A DNA stretch of 64,000 bases from G963667145 sp963667145 (GCA_963667145.1 OY762943.1:1302001-1366000), one strand, 5' to 3'; numbered from the stretch's first letter, positions 15,831 through 24,857 are shown. The notes: generated from the letters alone by a model not told the origin. Translations and numbers: made by a program.

Positions 15831-16148
15831 ATGGAAAAGAAAACCAGACTGAAAAAAGATGATTTTGTGGTGGTAATTGCTGGCTCTTCCAAAGGTGCTA
15901 CAGGGAAAATTTTGGCTGTTGACCGCAAAAAAGGCAGAGTGTTGATAGAAAAAGTGAATTTGAAAAAGAAACACGTGAGACCTGATCAGAACAATCCTCA
16001 GGGGGGAATAGTGGAGATAGAGGGCTCTATCGACGCTTCCAACGTTATGCTTTTCAATCAAAAACTCAAAGATGTAACGAAGCCGATTTATAAAGTGATT
16101 GGCGATAAAAGAACTCGGGTTTGCAAAAAATCCGGTGAAGAGTTATAG
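15831..16148 (+). CDS. rplX: Ribosomal protein L24 (uL24)
   Basis: 105 residues, with a KOW domain. Assembly initiator of the 50S subunit. KKDDFVVVIAGSSKGATGKI at the start and the C-terminal KRTRVCKKSGEEL are typical. GGGGGAG lies immediately upstream. Confidence 0.97.
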   Translation: MEKKTRLKKDDFVVVIAGSSKGATGKILAVDRKKGRVLIEKVNLKKKHVRPDQNNPQGGIVEIEGSIDASNVMLFNQKLKDVTKPIYKVIGDKRTRVCKKSGEEL

Positions 16149-16161
16149 TGGGAGCTGATCG

Positions 16162-16698
16162 ATGAATAGATTACAAGAGAAATATTTGAAAGAAGTAGTG
16201 CCTTCGCTCAAGAAGGAGTACAAAAATATTTGTCAAGTCCCTAAACTTGAGAAAGTAGTTTTGAACATGGGAGTCGGCGAAGCCACTCAAAACAAAGCTC
16301 TTTTGGATGGTGCAGTGAAAGATTTGACACTTATTTCTGGAAGGAAGCCTCTGATAACCAAGGCGAGAAAGTCTATTTCTAATTTCAAATTGAGAGAAGG
16401 AATGCCTATCGGTTGCAAAGTTACTTTGCGTGGTGAAGTTATGTATGAGTTTATTGATAAGCTCGTGTCCATCGTTTTGCCGAAGTTGAAAGACTTCAAC
16501 GGTATCTCCGCCAAATCGTTTGATGGTAGAGGTAATTATGCTCTTGGTTTGCAAGAACAAGTTATTTTCCCTGAGATTGATTATGACAAGGTCGATAGTG
16601 TAAGAGGTCTTAGTGTTGTGGTTTGCACCACCTCTAAGAATAATGAAGGTGCTTTCAAGTTACTTAGTAGCTTGGGATTCCCGTTCAAGAAAAATTAG
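16162..16698 (+). CDS. rplE: Ribosomal protein L5 (uL5)
   Basis: 178 residues, binds 5S rRNA and contacts P-site tRNA. Motifs: VPKLEKVVLNMGVGEAT, GRKPLITKARKSISNFKLREG, and FPEIDYDKVDSVRGLSVVV near the end. Confidence 0.98.
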   Translation: MNRLQEKYLKEVVPSLKKEYKNICQVPKLEKVVLNMGVGEATQNKALLDGAVKDLTLISGRKPLITKARKSISNFKLREGMPIGCKVTLRGEVMYEFIDKLVSIVLPKLKDFNGISAKSFDGRGNYALGLQEQVIFPEIDYDKVDSVRGLSVVVCTTSKNNEGAFKLLSSLGFPFKKN

Positions 16699-16707
16699 GG
16701 AGTAATT

Positions 16708-16893
16708 ATGGCTAAAAAATCGATGATTGCTAAACAAAAACGATCTCAAAAATTTAAAGTTAGAGAGTATAATCGTTGTAAGCAATGTGGACGCCCTAGA
16801 GGATATATCAGAGATTTTGGAATTTGCAGACTTTGTTTTCGCAAACTTGCTTCCAACGGTGAAGTCCCTGGTGTAACCAAAGCTAGCTGGTAA
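16708..16893 (+). CDS. rpsN: Ribosomal protein S14, zinc-binding type (uS14)
   Basis: 61 residues, the short zinc-ribbon form with C24, C27, C40 and C43 (CKQC, CRLC). Part of the 30S head. The zinc form needs adequate zinc supply; many bacteria keep a zinc-free paralogue elsewhere, which is not in this window. Confidence 0.97.
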   Translation: MAKKSMIAKQKRSQKFKVREYNRCKQCGRPRGYIRDFGICRLCFRKLASNGEVPGVTKASW

Positions 16894-16910
16894 TAAATAA
16901 GGAGTTTTAA

Positions 16911-17324
16911 ATGAGTGTGTCAGATCCTATTGCTAATGCTTTGACAAAAATTAGAAATGCATATCTTGCTAAACATAAAGCAGTTTTTGTTGATCATTGC
17001 AAACTTGTGGAAGGAATTGTGAAACTGCTCGATCAAGAGAATTTCGTAGATTCTTACGAAATTTTAGACAGGGATGTCTCTCAGAAGCGAGTAAGAAAAC
17101 AATTGTCAGTGGTACTCAAATATACCAAGGACGAAGTCCCTGTATTAAGAGGAATCCAAAGAATTAGTACCCCAGGTATGCGGGTATATGTAACTGCAAA
17201 AAACTTGCCGACTGTCTATAACAACTTGGGTTGTGCGATTATTTCCACATCTCAGGGAGTGATGGTGGACAGAGATGCCAAAAGCAAAAACATTGGCGGT
17301 GAATATGTGTGCAAGGTTTGGTAG
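16911..17324 (+). CDS. rpsH: Ribosomal protein S8 (uS8)
   Basis: 137 residues. Primary 16S binder and, in E. coli, the repressor of the spc operon. Motifs: SDPIANALTKIRNAY at the start and TSQGVMVDRDAKSKNIGGE near the end. AAGGAG lies upstream of the ATG. Confidence 0.97.
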   Translation: MSVSDPIANALTKIRNAYLAKHKAVFVDHCKLVEGIVKLLDQENFVDSYEILDRDVSQKRVRKQLSVVLKYTKDEVPVLRGIQRISTPGMRVYVTAKNLPTVYNNLGCAIISTSQGVMVDRDAKSKNIGGEYVCKVW

Positions 17325-17338
17325 GAGGAGTGTGAAAA

Positions 17339-17896
17339 ATGTCTAGAATAGGTTACCTACCAATCAGTTTGCCAGAAAAAGTAGAAGTCAACATCAAGGG
17401 TAGTGATGTTGCAGTAAAAGGTCCTCTCGGAGAACTTTCTTACTCTCTTTTGTCTGGAATTAATGTAAAAAATGAAGATGGAGTGCTTGTTGTTTCTCGG
17501 AAGGCAGATTCTTTGAAAGCTATTCATGGAATGACAAGAGCTTTATTAAACAATATGGTTATTGGCGTGAGTGCTGGTTTTAGCAAAACTTTGCAATTTA
17601 TCGGTACTGGTTTTAACGCCAAGGTGCAAGGCAGTTGGCTCAGATGTAGTCTTGGCTTCTCTCACGAAGTGATAGTTGAGGTGCCATCTCATCTCAAAGT
17701 GGAAGCCAAAGCACCTGAAGGCAAGCAAGCTCTTCCTGTTAACGTTGAAGTTACGATTTCTGGCATTAACAAAGAAGAAGTTGGCAAATTTGCCGATCAA
17801 ATTCGCAAAATCAGACCTCCTGAGAATTACAAGGGTAAAGGTGTTAGATACAAAGGCGAGTTTGTGAAGATTAAGCAAGGCAAAAAGGCTGAATAA
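17339..17896 (+). CDS. rplF: Ribosomal protein L6 (uL6)
   Basis: 185 residues, two related domains, at the L7/L12 stalk base. MSRIGYLPISLPEKVEVNI at the start and RKIRPPENYKGKGVRYKGE near the end are diagnostic. AGGAGGAG precedes the ATG. Confidence 0.98.
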   Translation: MSRIGYLPISLPEKVEVNIKGSDVAVKGPLGELSYSLLSGINVKNEDGVLVVSRKADSLKAIHGMTRALLNNMVIGVSAGFSKTLQFIGTGFNAKVQGSWLRCSLGFSHEVIVEVPSHLKVEAKAPEGKQALPVNVEVTISGINKEEVGKFADQIRKIRPPENYKGKGVRYKGEFVKIKQGKKAE

Positions 17897-17913
17897 GATT
17901 TGAGGAGTGAACA

Positions 17914-18285
17914 ATGAGAAAAAAAGCAAGCAAGAGTTTTGTAAAAACTGCCTCAAGACTTAGAAGAAAAAAGGCTTATATTCAAAAAGTAAAAGGTACT
18001 AATGAAAGACCTCGTCTTGTTATCTACAGATCTTTGAACAATATTTACGCTCAAATGATTGATGACGAAAGCGGGAAGACATTGGTGGCTTGTTCTACTT
18101 TGGAAAAAGGTGCTAAGTTTGAGGGAAATAAAAGCGAAAAGAGCTTTCAAGTTGGGAAGATGTTGGGCGAAAAAGCTAAAGCTGCTAAAATTAAGGCTGC
18201 ATGTGTGGATAGAAACGGGTACAAATATCATGGTCGTGTAAGAGCCGTGGTAGATGGCGTTAGAGAAGCCGGTTTGGCACTGTAA
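17914..18285 (+). CDS. rplR: Ribosomal protein L18 (uL18)
   Basis: 123 residues, 5S rRNA binder. Basic N-terminus, then KGTNERPRLVIYRSLNNIYA and CVDRNGYKYHGRVRAVVDGV. It is followed by the TTG-started rpsE. Confidence 0.97.
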   Translation: MRKKASKSFVKTASRLRRKKAYIQKVKGTNERPRLVIYRSLNNIYAQMIDDESGKTLVACSTLEKGAKFEGNKSEKSFQVGKMLGEKAKAAKIKAACVDRNGYKYHGRVRAVVDGVREAGLAL

Positions 18286-18294
18286 GGAGATATT

Positions 18295-18816
18295 TTGAAA
18301 AAGCAAAAGAACGAAAAACCGATCAAGAGCGGATTTGAAGTAGAGAAGATAGTGTCCACTGCCAGAGTTGCCAAAGTGGTGAAAGGTGGTAGAAACTTCA
18401 GCTTTAATGCTTCTATGGTCGTTGGAGATAAAAACGGGAAATTGGGATTTGCCAGTGGCAAAGCTAACGAAATTACCGACGCTATCAGCAAAGCTAAAGA
18501 TAATGCTGCCGCTTCCATGTTTAGTGTGCCAATTGTGAACGGAACTATTCCTCACGAGATTATCGGTAGATTTAAGGCTAGCAAAGTGATGCTCAAGCCT
18601 GCTTCCGATGGTACTGGCATCATCGCTGGAGGTCCTGCACGTGCTATTTTGGAAGCTGCAGGAGTACAAAATATTTTGACCAAGTCTTTGGGTTCTAACA
18701 CTGCCGTTAACGTGGCTAAGGCTACCATCGATGGCTTGAAGCAACTCAGAACTATTCAAGATGTACTTAAACTTCGTGGTAAGAGCATGGACGAGCTTGC
18801 CAAGGGGAGAGAATAA
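18295..18816 (+). CDS. rpsE: Ribosomal protein S5 (uS5), TTG start
   Basis: 173 residues. 30S protein that affects decoding accuracy and mRNA unwinding. The start is TTG 18295, with AAGGAG (18284-18289) five bases upstream; no ATG is available before the conserved region. TARVAKVVKGGRNFSFNA, VVGDKNGKLGFASGKA and GIIAGGPARAILEAAGV are typical. It overlaps rpmD by one base. Confidence 0.95.
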   Translation: MKKQKNEKPIKSGFEVEKIVSTARVAKVVKGGRNFSFNASMVVGDKNGKLGFASGKANEITDAISKAKDNAAASMFSVPIVNGTIPHEIIGRFKASKVMLKPASDGTGIIAGGPARAILEAAGVQNILTKSLGSNTAVNVAKATIDGLKQLRTIQDVLKLRGKSMDELAKGRE

Positions 18817-18998
18817 TGGCTAAGAAATTGAAAGTAACTCAAATTCGTAGTACTATCGGTAGAAGAGAAGACGTAAAAGGGACTATTAAGGCTCTTGGTC
18901 TGGGCAAAATGAATAGAACTAAAGTGCATGAAGATAATGCTGTTATCCGTGGAATGATTAACAAAGTAAGTTATCTTTTGAATGTAGAAGAAGTTTAG
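18816..18998 (+). CDS. rpmD: Ribosomal protein L30 (uL30)
   Basis: 60 residues. KKLKVTQIRSTIGRREDVKG and ALGLGKMNRTKVHED match bacterial L30. This gene is missing in some phyla, so its presence is a mild taxonomic clue. Confidence 0.96.
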   Translation: MAKKLKVTQIRSTIGRREDVKGTIKALGLGKMNRTKVHEDNAVIRGMINKVSYLLNVEEV

Positions 18999-19010
18999 GA
19001 TAGGGGTGGA

Positions 19011-19451
19011 ATGATGAATTTATCTAATCTAAATAAACCTGCCTTGAAGAACAAAAAAAGAAGAGGTAAAGGTTCCGGCTCTGGTCTTGGTAAAACAGGC
19101 GGTAGAGGATATAACGGACAAAAATCAAGAAGTGGTGGAAATATTCCAGCTTGGTTTGAAGGTGGTCAAATGCCTTTGCAACGTCGTTTGCCCAAGAGAG
19201 GTTTTACCAGCATTAATAGGAAAGAGTATCGCATTATCAATCTTGGTGCTTTGGTAGCTCTTGGAGAGGCTGATATAAATGTGGCGACTATGGAAGAAAA
19301 GGGACTTATCCCCAAGAAACTGTTGCCTGTGAAAGTTTTGGCTTCTGGTGTCGAAGATTTCAAAGCTGTTCTCAATGTTGAAGCTAATAAATTCTCTGCT
19401 AATGCAAAAAAACTTATCGAGTCTTGCGGCGGTAGTGTAAAGGAGATTTAA
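19011..19451 (+). CDS. rplO: Ribosomal protein L15 (uL15)
   Basis: 146 residues. The glycine/basic N-terminus with RRGKGSGSGLGKTGGRGYNG and PLQRRLPKRGF is diagnostic. Two ATG codons in a row (19011, 19014) are both possible. It is followed one base later by secY. Confidence 0.97.
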   Translation: MMNLSNLNKPALKNKKRRGKGSGSGLGKTGGRGYNGQKSRSGGNIPAWFEGGQMPLQRRLPKRGFTSINRKEYRIINLGALVALGEADINVATMEEKGLIPKKLLPVKVLASGVEDFKAVLNVEANKFSANAKKLIESCGGSVKEI

Positions 19452-19452
19452 A

Positions 19453-20775
19453 TTGCTTAAGAATTTATTAAATGTCTTCAAGATTGCCGAGCTAAAGAAT
19501 AAAGTTCTTTTTACTGCTTTTATTTTGGTGCTTTACAGATTGGGCGGTTACATTCCAGTTCCGGGGATTGATACTGGTGCTTTGCAGGAATTTTTTGCCA
19601 CCAGAGGTGGTGATGGCACTCTTTTTGGAATGTTTGATATGTTCGTTGGTGGCAACTTTCAGAGAGCATCTATTTTTGCTTTGGGAATTATGCCCTATAT
19701 CACCGCTTCCATCGTGATGCAACTTTTGGGCGGAGTTTTTCCGTTCTTCGAGAAACTGAAGCATGAGGGAGCCGAAGGGCAACGCAAGATTACTCAATAC
19801 ACCAGATATGGAACTTTGATAGTCGGCGTGTTCAACTCTATTGGTATTACCATCTTTTTGCAAAATCTATACACCTCTACGGGACAAGCTGTTGTGCCGA
19901 ATAGCGGGATTATGTTTACGGTTGCTGCCGTAACTACTTTGCTCACAGGTACTATGATTATCATGTGGCTCGGAGAGAGAATTACGGATAGAGGTATCGG
20001 AAACGGTATCTCCCTGATTATCTTTGCTGGTATCGTTGTTAACTATCCTGTCGGATTTTATAACATGGCAAAGATGGTCTATGCTGGTTCTATGCCGACA
20101 CTGAACGTCGTGATTATTTTGGCTACCATCGTGATTGTAACAGGGCTGGTGGTGTATGTAACTCAAGGCGAGAGAAAGATAGTTGTTCAATACGCCAAGA
20201 GAATTGTCGGTCGCAAGATTTACGGTGGTCAGTCCTCGCACATTCCTCTCAAGGTGAATACTGCTGGTGTGATTCCGATAATCTTTGCTCAAGCCGTGAT
20301 AATGTTCCCCAAGACGATAGCCTCTTTTTTCAAAGAGAGTGCTTTTATGAATGCTGTTTCAGCTTCTTTGTCGCCTGGAGCGTACACCTACACCATTTTG
20401 TATGTTGTGTTAATCGTGTTTTTTGCTTATTTCTACACAGCTATTGTGCTCAATCCTATCGAGATGGCGAACAATATGAAAAAGTATGGTGGTTTCATTC
20501 CTGGCAAAAAGCCTGGCAAGAGCACAGCCGAATACTTGAACAGCGTTATCGCTAGGATAACTTTGCCTGGTGCGGTATTTTTCGCTATGATAGCCGTGAT
20601 TCCTCAATATCTGATAGACTACACAAACTCTCCGCTTTATTTCGGAGGTACCAGTCTCATCATTGTTGTGGGAGTTGCTTTGGATATTTTGCAACAGTTG
20701 GAAGGTCAGCTTATTTCTCGACACTACGACGGCTTTATGAAGCACGGAAAGATTAGAGGTAGAAGAGCTAAGTGA
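19453..20775 (+). CDS. secY: Preprotein translocase subunit SecY, TTG start
   Basis: 440 residues with ten transmembrane helices. Central channel of the Sec translocase in the inner membrane. LYRLGGYIPVPGID at the start, the plug and TM2 region, QGERKIVVQYAKR and the C-terminal EGQLISRHYDGFMK are typical. The start is TTG 19453 with AGGAG seven bases upstream. Its stop overlaps the GTG of map by four bases, and no adk gene lies between them, unlike many genomes. Confidence 0.96.
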   Translation: MLKNLLNVFKIAELKNKVLFTAFILVLYRLGGYIPVPGIDTGALQEFFATRGGDGTLFGMFDMFVGGNFQRASIFALGIMPYITASIVMQLLGGVFPFFEKLKHEGAEGQRKITQYTRYGTLIVGVFNSIGITIFLQNLYTSTGQAVVPNSGIMFTVAAVTTLLTGTMIIMWLGERITDRGIGNGISLIIFAGIVVNYPVGFYNMAKMVYAGSMPTLNVVIILATIVIVTGLVVYVTQGERKIVVQYAKRIVGRKIYGGQSSHIPLKVNTAGVIPIIFAQAVIMFPKTIASFFKESAFMNAVSASLSPGAYTYTILYVVLIVFFAYFYTAIVLNPIEMANNMKKYGGFIPGKKPGKSTAEYLNSVIARITLPGAVFFAMIAVIPQYLIDYTNSPLYFGGTSLIIVVGVALDILQQLEGQLISRHYDGFMKHGKIRGRRAK

Positions 20776-21530
20776 TTTTCATAAAAAATTCCGTTGAGAT
20801 AGAGAAGATGCGAGATGCGAACCGCATCGTTGGTGAATTGCTTGAGTATTTGGACGGAGTTATTAGACCTGGCATTACCACTTGGGAAATCAACGAAGAA
20901 TCGAAGAAATTTATTTTGGATAGAGGTGCGAGACCAGCTTTTAAAGGATACAGCGTCCCTGGATTGCCACCTTTTCCTGGAGAGGTTTGCACTTCGGTAA
21001 ATTCTGTGATTGTGCATGGAATTCCTTCCAAAAAAGTTGTTTTGGAAGACGGAGATATTGTAGGCGTTGACGTTGGTACGTATTTGAACGGTTACTATGG
21101 TGACGGAGCGAAAACTTATGCGGTTGGCGAAATTTCTGCTGAGGACAAACGCTTGATGAAAATTACCAAGGAAGCACTTGACACCGCTGTGGCTTTGGCA
21201 AGAAATGGTAATCGCGTGGGAGATTTGTCTGCTGCTATTGGAGCTGTTGCCAGAAAAAACGGGTTTTATCCTGCGGACAATCTGACAGGGCATGGAATAG
21301 GGAAAAATCTTCACGAAGATCCTGCGATTCCAAATGTCGGGAAAAAAGGTACTGGAGTTCGTTTGCGTTCGGGAATGACATTGGCGATAGAGCCGATGTT
21401 TAACCGAGGAACTAATAGGATTGTTGAAAACGGTTGGGAATGTATAGTGGCTGACAATAGTCGTTCGGCTCATTTTGAGTACACAGTGCTTGTTACTGAG
21501 GGTGAGGCGGAGATTTTGACGGTTGCTTAA
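20772..21530 (+). CDS. map: Methionine aminopeptidase type I, GTG start
   Basis: 252 residues. Removes the initiator Met from nascent proteins. The metal ligands D100, D111, H174, E207 and E236 align with the E. coli set, and substrate-binding His82 is in VIVHGIPS. GHGIGKNLHEDPAIPN is the signature. The GTG at 20772 overlaps the secY stop, so the two are coupled. The position inside the spc/alpha operon is common. Confidence 0.96.
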   Translation: MIFIKNSVEIEKMRDANRIVGELLEYLDGVIRPGITTWEINEESKKFILDRGARPAFKGYSVPGLPPFPGEVCTSVNSVIVHGIPSKKVVLEDGDIVGVDVGTYLNGYYGDGAKTYAVGEISAEDKRLMKITKEALDTAVALARNGNRVGDLSAAIGAVARKNGFYPADNLTGHGIGKNLHEDPAIPNVGKKGTGVRLRSGMTLAIEPMFNRGTNRIVENGWECIVADNSRSAHFEYTVLVTEGEAEILTVA

Positions 21531-21545
21531 GGTAAAGGCGATATT

Positions 21546-21764
21546 ATGGCTAAAGTGGATAATATAGAAATTGACGGTGAAGTTGTTGAAATTTTGCCTG
21601 GGACTAAATTCAGAGTTAAGTTGGAGAATGGGCATGAGATTATAGCCCATTTGTCGGGAAAGATGAGAATGCACTATATTCGAATTTTGACGGGGGATAA
21701 ATTGAAATTGGAAATTTCCCCTTACGACTTGTCCAAAGGCAGAATAATTTATAGGTATAAGTAG
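21546..21764 (+). CDS. infA: Translation initiation factor IF-1
   Basis: 72 residues, single OB-fold. VEILPGTKFRVKLENGHEII, GKMRMHYIRILTGDKLKLE and PYDLSKGRIIYRYK match IF-1 throughout. It sits between map and rpmJ, the standard order. Confidence 0.98.
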   Translation: MAKVDNIEIDGEVVEILPGTKFRVKLENGHEIIAHLSGKMRMHYIRILTGDKLKLEISPYDLSKGRIIYRYK

Positions 21765-21777
21765 TTTGGAGTTAATG

Positions 21778-21891
21778 ATGAAAGTTAAAGCATCTGTAAA
21801 GAAGATTTGTAAGGACTGCAAAATAGTGGTTCGTAAAGGTGTGGTTAGGGTTATCTGCTCTAATCCCAAACATAAACAAAGACAAGGTTAG
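21778..21891 (+). CDS. rpmJ: Ribosomal protein L36 (bL36), zinc type
   Basis: 37 residues, beginning MKVKASVKKICKDCK and ending NPKHKQRQG. Zinc ligands are C11, C14, C27 and H32. ATG 21778 is chosen by family; an in-frame ATG lies at 21775. TTGGAG lies a few bases upstream. The gene fills the gap between infA and rpsM. Confidence 0.97.
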   Translation: MKVKASVKKICKDCKIVVRKGVVRVICSNPKHKQRQG

Positions 21892-21899
21892 GAGGAGAT

Positions 21900-22253
21900 T
21901 TGGCTAATATTGTAGGAGTTGAACTCCCTAAAGACAAAAGATTAGAAATAGCGTTAACCTATATTTTTGGAATAGGCAAAACTCATTCCAAGAAGATTCT
22001 TAGTGATCTGGATATAGATGAGAACATAAGAGTGAAAGACCTTTCTATGGAAGATGAGAAAAAAATTAGAGAGGAAATTCAAAGTAACTATGTTGTGGAA
22101 GGTGAACTCAGAACCAGAAACGTTATGGACATAAAGAGATTGATGGGTAACGGTTCTTATCGCGGATTGCGACACAAAAGAGGTTTGCCTTGTAGAGGTC
22201 AAAACACTAAGAACAATGCTATGACTCGCAAAAAGAGAAGGAAAAAGAGGTAG
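21900..22253 (+). CDS. rpsM: Ribosomal protein S13 (uS13), TTG start
   Basis: 117 residues. 30S head protein contacting the 50S subunit and P-site tRNA. ANIVGVELPKDKRLEIALTY follows the initiator TTG at 21900, which lies directly after GGAGGAG (21891-21897). RGLRHKRGLPCRGQNTKNNA is the C-terminal signature. Confidence 0.95.
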   Translation: MANIVGVELPKDKRLEIALTYIFGIGKTHSKKILSDLDIDENIRVKDLSMEDEKKIREEIQSNYVVEGELRTRNVMDIKRLMGNGSYRGLRHKRGLPCRGQNTKNNAMTRKKRRKKR

Positions 22254-22259
22254 TAGAAG

Positions 22260-22640
22260 ATGGCTAAGAATGTGAAGAAAAAGAAAAAACTGAATATTAG
22301 TGAAGGAATGGTTAATATTCATTCTAGTTTTAATAATACGATTGTTACCTTGGCCGATAAGTCTGGAAATACTATCGATTGGTCTAGTGGCGGAGATATT
22401 GGCTATAAAGGTTCTAAGAAGAACACCTCTTTTGCTGCTCAGTTGGCAGGAAAAAAAATGGGTGAATTGGCTGTTGAGCTCGGTATTTCTAGAGTTGGTG
22501 TGATTGTGAAAGGTCCTGGTGGTGGCAGAGAAGCTGCTATCAGAGCTTTGAATGCTGCTGGATTGCAAATAACTATGATTAAAGATGTTACTCCGGTACC
22601 TCATAACGGTTGCAGACCACCTAAACAAAGAAGGATATAG
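22260..22640 (+). CDS. rpsK: Ribosomal protein S11 (uS11)
   Basis: 126 residues. 30S platform protein. HSSFNNTIVTLADKSGN, the GVIVKGPGGGREAAIRAL loop and the C-terminal PVPHNGCRPPKQRR are all typical. Confidence 0.98.
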   Translation: MAKNVKKKKKLNISEGMVNIHSSFNNTIVTLADKSGNTIDWSSGGDIGYKGSKKNTSFAAQLAGKKMGELAVELGISRVGVIVKGPGGGREAAIRALNAAGLQITMIKDVTPVPHNGCRPPKQRRI

Positions 22641-22650
22641 GGAGAGATAG

Positions 22651-23265
22651 ATGGCTAGATATACAGGTCCTAAAGCGAGAATTTGTAGAAAATTCGGGGA
22701 GAATATTTTTGAAGCTCCCAAATATGATAAAATTTTGAAGAAAAAAGGTTATGCTCCAGGTGAGCACAGCCAAGGTTTTAAGAAGAGAAAGAGTGACTAC
22801 GGTTTGCACTTGGAAGAGAAGCAAAAAGCCAGAATGATGTATTGTCTTATGGAAAAACAGTTTCGCAACTATTTCAAAGAAGCTGCAAAGCAAAGTGGTG
22901 TAACGGGTGAAAATCTTTTTAGACTTTTGGAATTGAGATTGGACAGTGTTGTTTTCAGACTTGGATTGGCTGGTACTCGTATGCAGGCTCGTCAATTGGT
23001 TTCTCACGCTCACATCACAGTGAACGGCAAAAGAGTGAACATTCCTTCTTATCAATGCAAACAAGGTGACGTTATCCAAGTGAAGGACAAGAGCAAAAAT
23101 ATGCAAGTGTTCTTGGATAATATTGGCAACAGTGCTGTTGACAGTTTTTCTTGGTTGACTTTTGATAAGAAGAATTTGAAAGGTGAAGTTTTGGCTGTTC
23201 CGAATAGAGAGCAAATACCTGTGAATATTGATGATCGTTTGATTGTCGAGTTCTATTCTAAATAA
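22651..23265 (+). CDS. rpsD: Ribosomal protein S4 (uS4)
   Basis: 204 residues. Primary 16S binder and alpha-operon regulator in several bacteria. GPKARICRKFGENIF at the start, and the S4 domain around LRLDSVVFRLGLAGTRMQAR. It lacks the N-terminal zinc knuckle (only one Cys near residue 10), so it is the zinc-free form. Confidence 0.98.
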   Translation: MARYTGPKARICRKFGENIFEAPKYDKILKKKGYAPGEHSQGFKKRKSDYGLHLEEKQKARMMYCLMEKQFRNYFKEAAKQSGVTGENLFRLLELRLDSVVFRLGLAGTRMQARQLVSHAHITVNGKRVNIPSYQCKQGDVIQVKDKSKNMQVFLDNIGNSAVDSFSWLTFDKKNLKGEVLAVPNREQIPVNIDDRLIVEFYSK

Positions 23266-23280
23266 TATAGGGAAGGTGCG

Positions 23281-24294
23281 ATGAGTTTAATAATTCCTAT
23301 TCAAAATCCTACCAAGGTGGAAATAGACGAATCCACTTATAGTAGTACTTATGTAAAGGTAAGTGTTAGTCCTATGGAACCCGGATACGGAACGACCGTC
23401 GGGAACACTGTTCGTAGGGTGCTACTTTCTTCTATGCAAGGGGCTGCTGTTAAGTTTGTGATGATTGACGGCTTACACCACGAGTTTACTGGTATTCCTG
23501 GAACGAATACCGATTACGTTGATTTTATTCTCAGACTTAAGCGTTTGGCTATCAAATCTGAATCTTTGGAAGATGTTACTTTGGAATTGAATGTTAAAAA
23601 AGCTGGAATGGTAACTGCTAACGATATTTCCGTGAAATCAGGTATTGAGATCATCAACAAAGATTTGGAACTTTTTGAAATTACGCAAGATGGTCAGGAA
23701 ATTAGATGCAAGATTATCGTTGGTGTTAATCGTGGCTATGTTCCTTCCGAAGAGCACGATAAAGCTGATTTGCCTGTTGGTTTCATTGCTGTTGATTCTT
23801 TGTTCAATCCTGTTAAAAATGTAGCTTTTTCTGTAGAAAACGAGAGAGTTGGCAAAAGAATTGATTATGATAAGCTGGTTTTGGAAGTCACAACTGACGG
23901 AAGTTTAGACCCCAAAGAAGCTTTTTATACAGCTAGCAAATTGCTCAGAGATTTTTACGATAAGATGGTTCGTTTTGAGGTTGAACCTGAATATGTGGAA
24001 AAACTGGAAATGGATCCTCGTCTTGAGAGAATTGAGAGACTTTTGGACACTAGTGTCAACGAGATGGAGCTTTCCGTTAGATCTAGTAATTGCTTGCTTG
24101 CAGCTAAAATTGAGACGGTTAGAGATTTGGTGAGCAAAACCGAAAATCAAATGCTTCGCTATCGTAATTTCGGTAAAAAATCTTTGGACGAAATTAAGAA
24201 ACTTCTTCAGGATTTGGATATGTCTTTGGGCATGAATTTGGAAAAAGTGGAAGCTGAGATTGCGGAAGCAAGAAATAAAATTTTAAAAAGGTAG
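23281..24294 (+). CDS. rpoA: RNA polymerase alpha subunit
   Basis: 337 residues, full length. The N-terminal dimerisation domain contains EPGYGTTVGNTVRRVLLSSM. The C-terminal domain (residues ~255-325) carries the helix-hairpin-helix LSVRSSNCLLAAKIETVRDL and FGKKSLDEIKKLL, which bind UP elements and activators. It is followed by rplQ, as usual. Confidence 0.98.
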   Translation: MSLIIPIQNPTKVEIDESTYSSTYVKVSVSPMEPGYGTTVGNTVRRVLLSSMQGAAVKFVMIDGLHHEFTGIPGTNTDYVDFILRLKRLAIKSESLEDVTLELNVKKAGMVTANDISVKSGIEIINKDLELFEITQDGQEIRCKIIVGVNRGYVPSEEHDKADLPVGFIAVDSLFNPVKNVAFSVENERVGKRIDYDKLVLEVTTDGSLDPKEAFYTASKLLRDFYDKMVRFEVEPEYVEKLEMDPRLERIERLLDTSVNEMELSVRSSNCLLAAKIETVRDLVSKTENQMLRYRNFGKKSLDEIKKLLQDLDMSLGMNLEKVEAEIAEARNKILKR

Positions 24295-24302
24295 TAGGTA
24301 AT

Positions 24303-24752
24303 ATGAGACATAGAAAAGAAGGACGCAAGTTCGGTAGAGAAGCTGGACACCGTAAAGCGTTGCTGAGAAACTTGGTGAAGTCTTTGATAGTATCGGAGCG
24401 TATCACTACTACAGAGGCTAAAGCTAAAGAGATGAGGAGCTTGGCTGAGAGAGTTGTTACTTATGGCAAGAAGGGCGAGGTTCATCACCGTCGTTTGGCT
24501 TATAGCGTGTTGGGTGATCGTAGCTTGGTTAAAAAACTTTTTGATGAAATAGCTCCAAGATACAAAGATGTTCAGGGTGGATACACTAGAATTATAAAAG
24601 CTGGTTTCCGTAAGGGCGATGCTGCTCCTTTAGCGATTATCGAGTTTGTAGAGGAGAAAGAGGCATCTGCTGTTGCTACTCCAGAACCTGCCGAAAAAGA
24701 GGTTAAGCTCGAAGATTTAGTTAAAGAGGCTGAAGAAGTTGTAGAAGGTTAA
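24303..24752 (+). CDS. rplQ: Ribosomal protein L17 (bL17) with acidic tail
   Basis: 149 residues. The core (residues 1-118) starts RHRKEGRKFGREAGHRKALL and ends near GDAAPLAIIEFVE. A further ~30 residues, rich in Glu, Ala and Val (EKEASAVATPEPAEKEVK...), extend it. Such tails occur in several phyla. It is the last gene of the ribosomal cluster, with a terminator 32 bases later. Confidence 0.97.
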   Translation: MRHRKEGRKFGREAGHRKALLRNLVKSLIVSERITTTEAKAKEMRSLAERVVTYGKKGEVHHRRLAYSVLGDRSLVKKLFDEIAPRYKDVQGGYTRIIKAGFRKGDAAPLAIIEFVEEKEASAVATPEPAEKEVKLEDLVKEAEEVVEG

Positions 24753-24783
24753 AAATTCTGCAAATTACTTTGAATTATTTTAC

Positions 24784-24815
24784 AGCCATTTCTAACGAAG
24801 TGGCTTTTTCTTTTT
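24784..24815 (+). terminator. Terminator of the tuf-rplQ operon
   Basis: AGCCATTTC (24784-24792) pairs with GAAGTGGCT (24797-24805) across a TAAC loop, followed by TTTTTCTTTTT. Confidence 0.9.
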
Positions 24816-24857
24816 GAATTTTGTTGCTACTTAGGGGTTCATTTCTTTTTTAGGTTT

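Noticed and set aside
20724..21869. 381-codon minus-strand frame opposite secY/map/infA
   Set aside because: Antisense to three firmly identified genes, with low-complexity Ser/Asn/Arg composition typical of a shadow frame.
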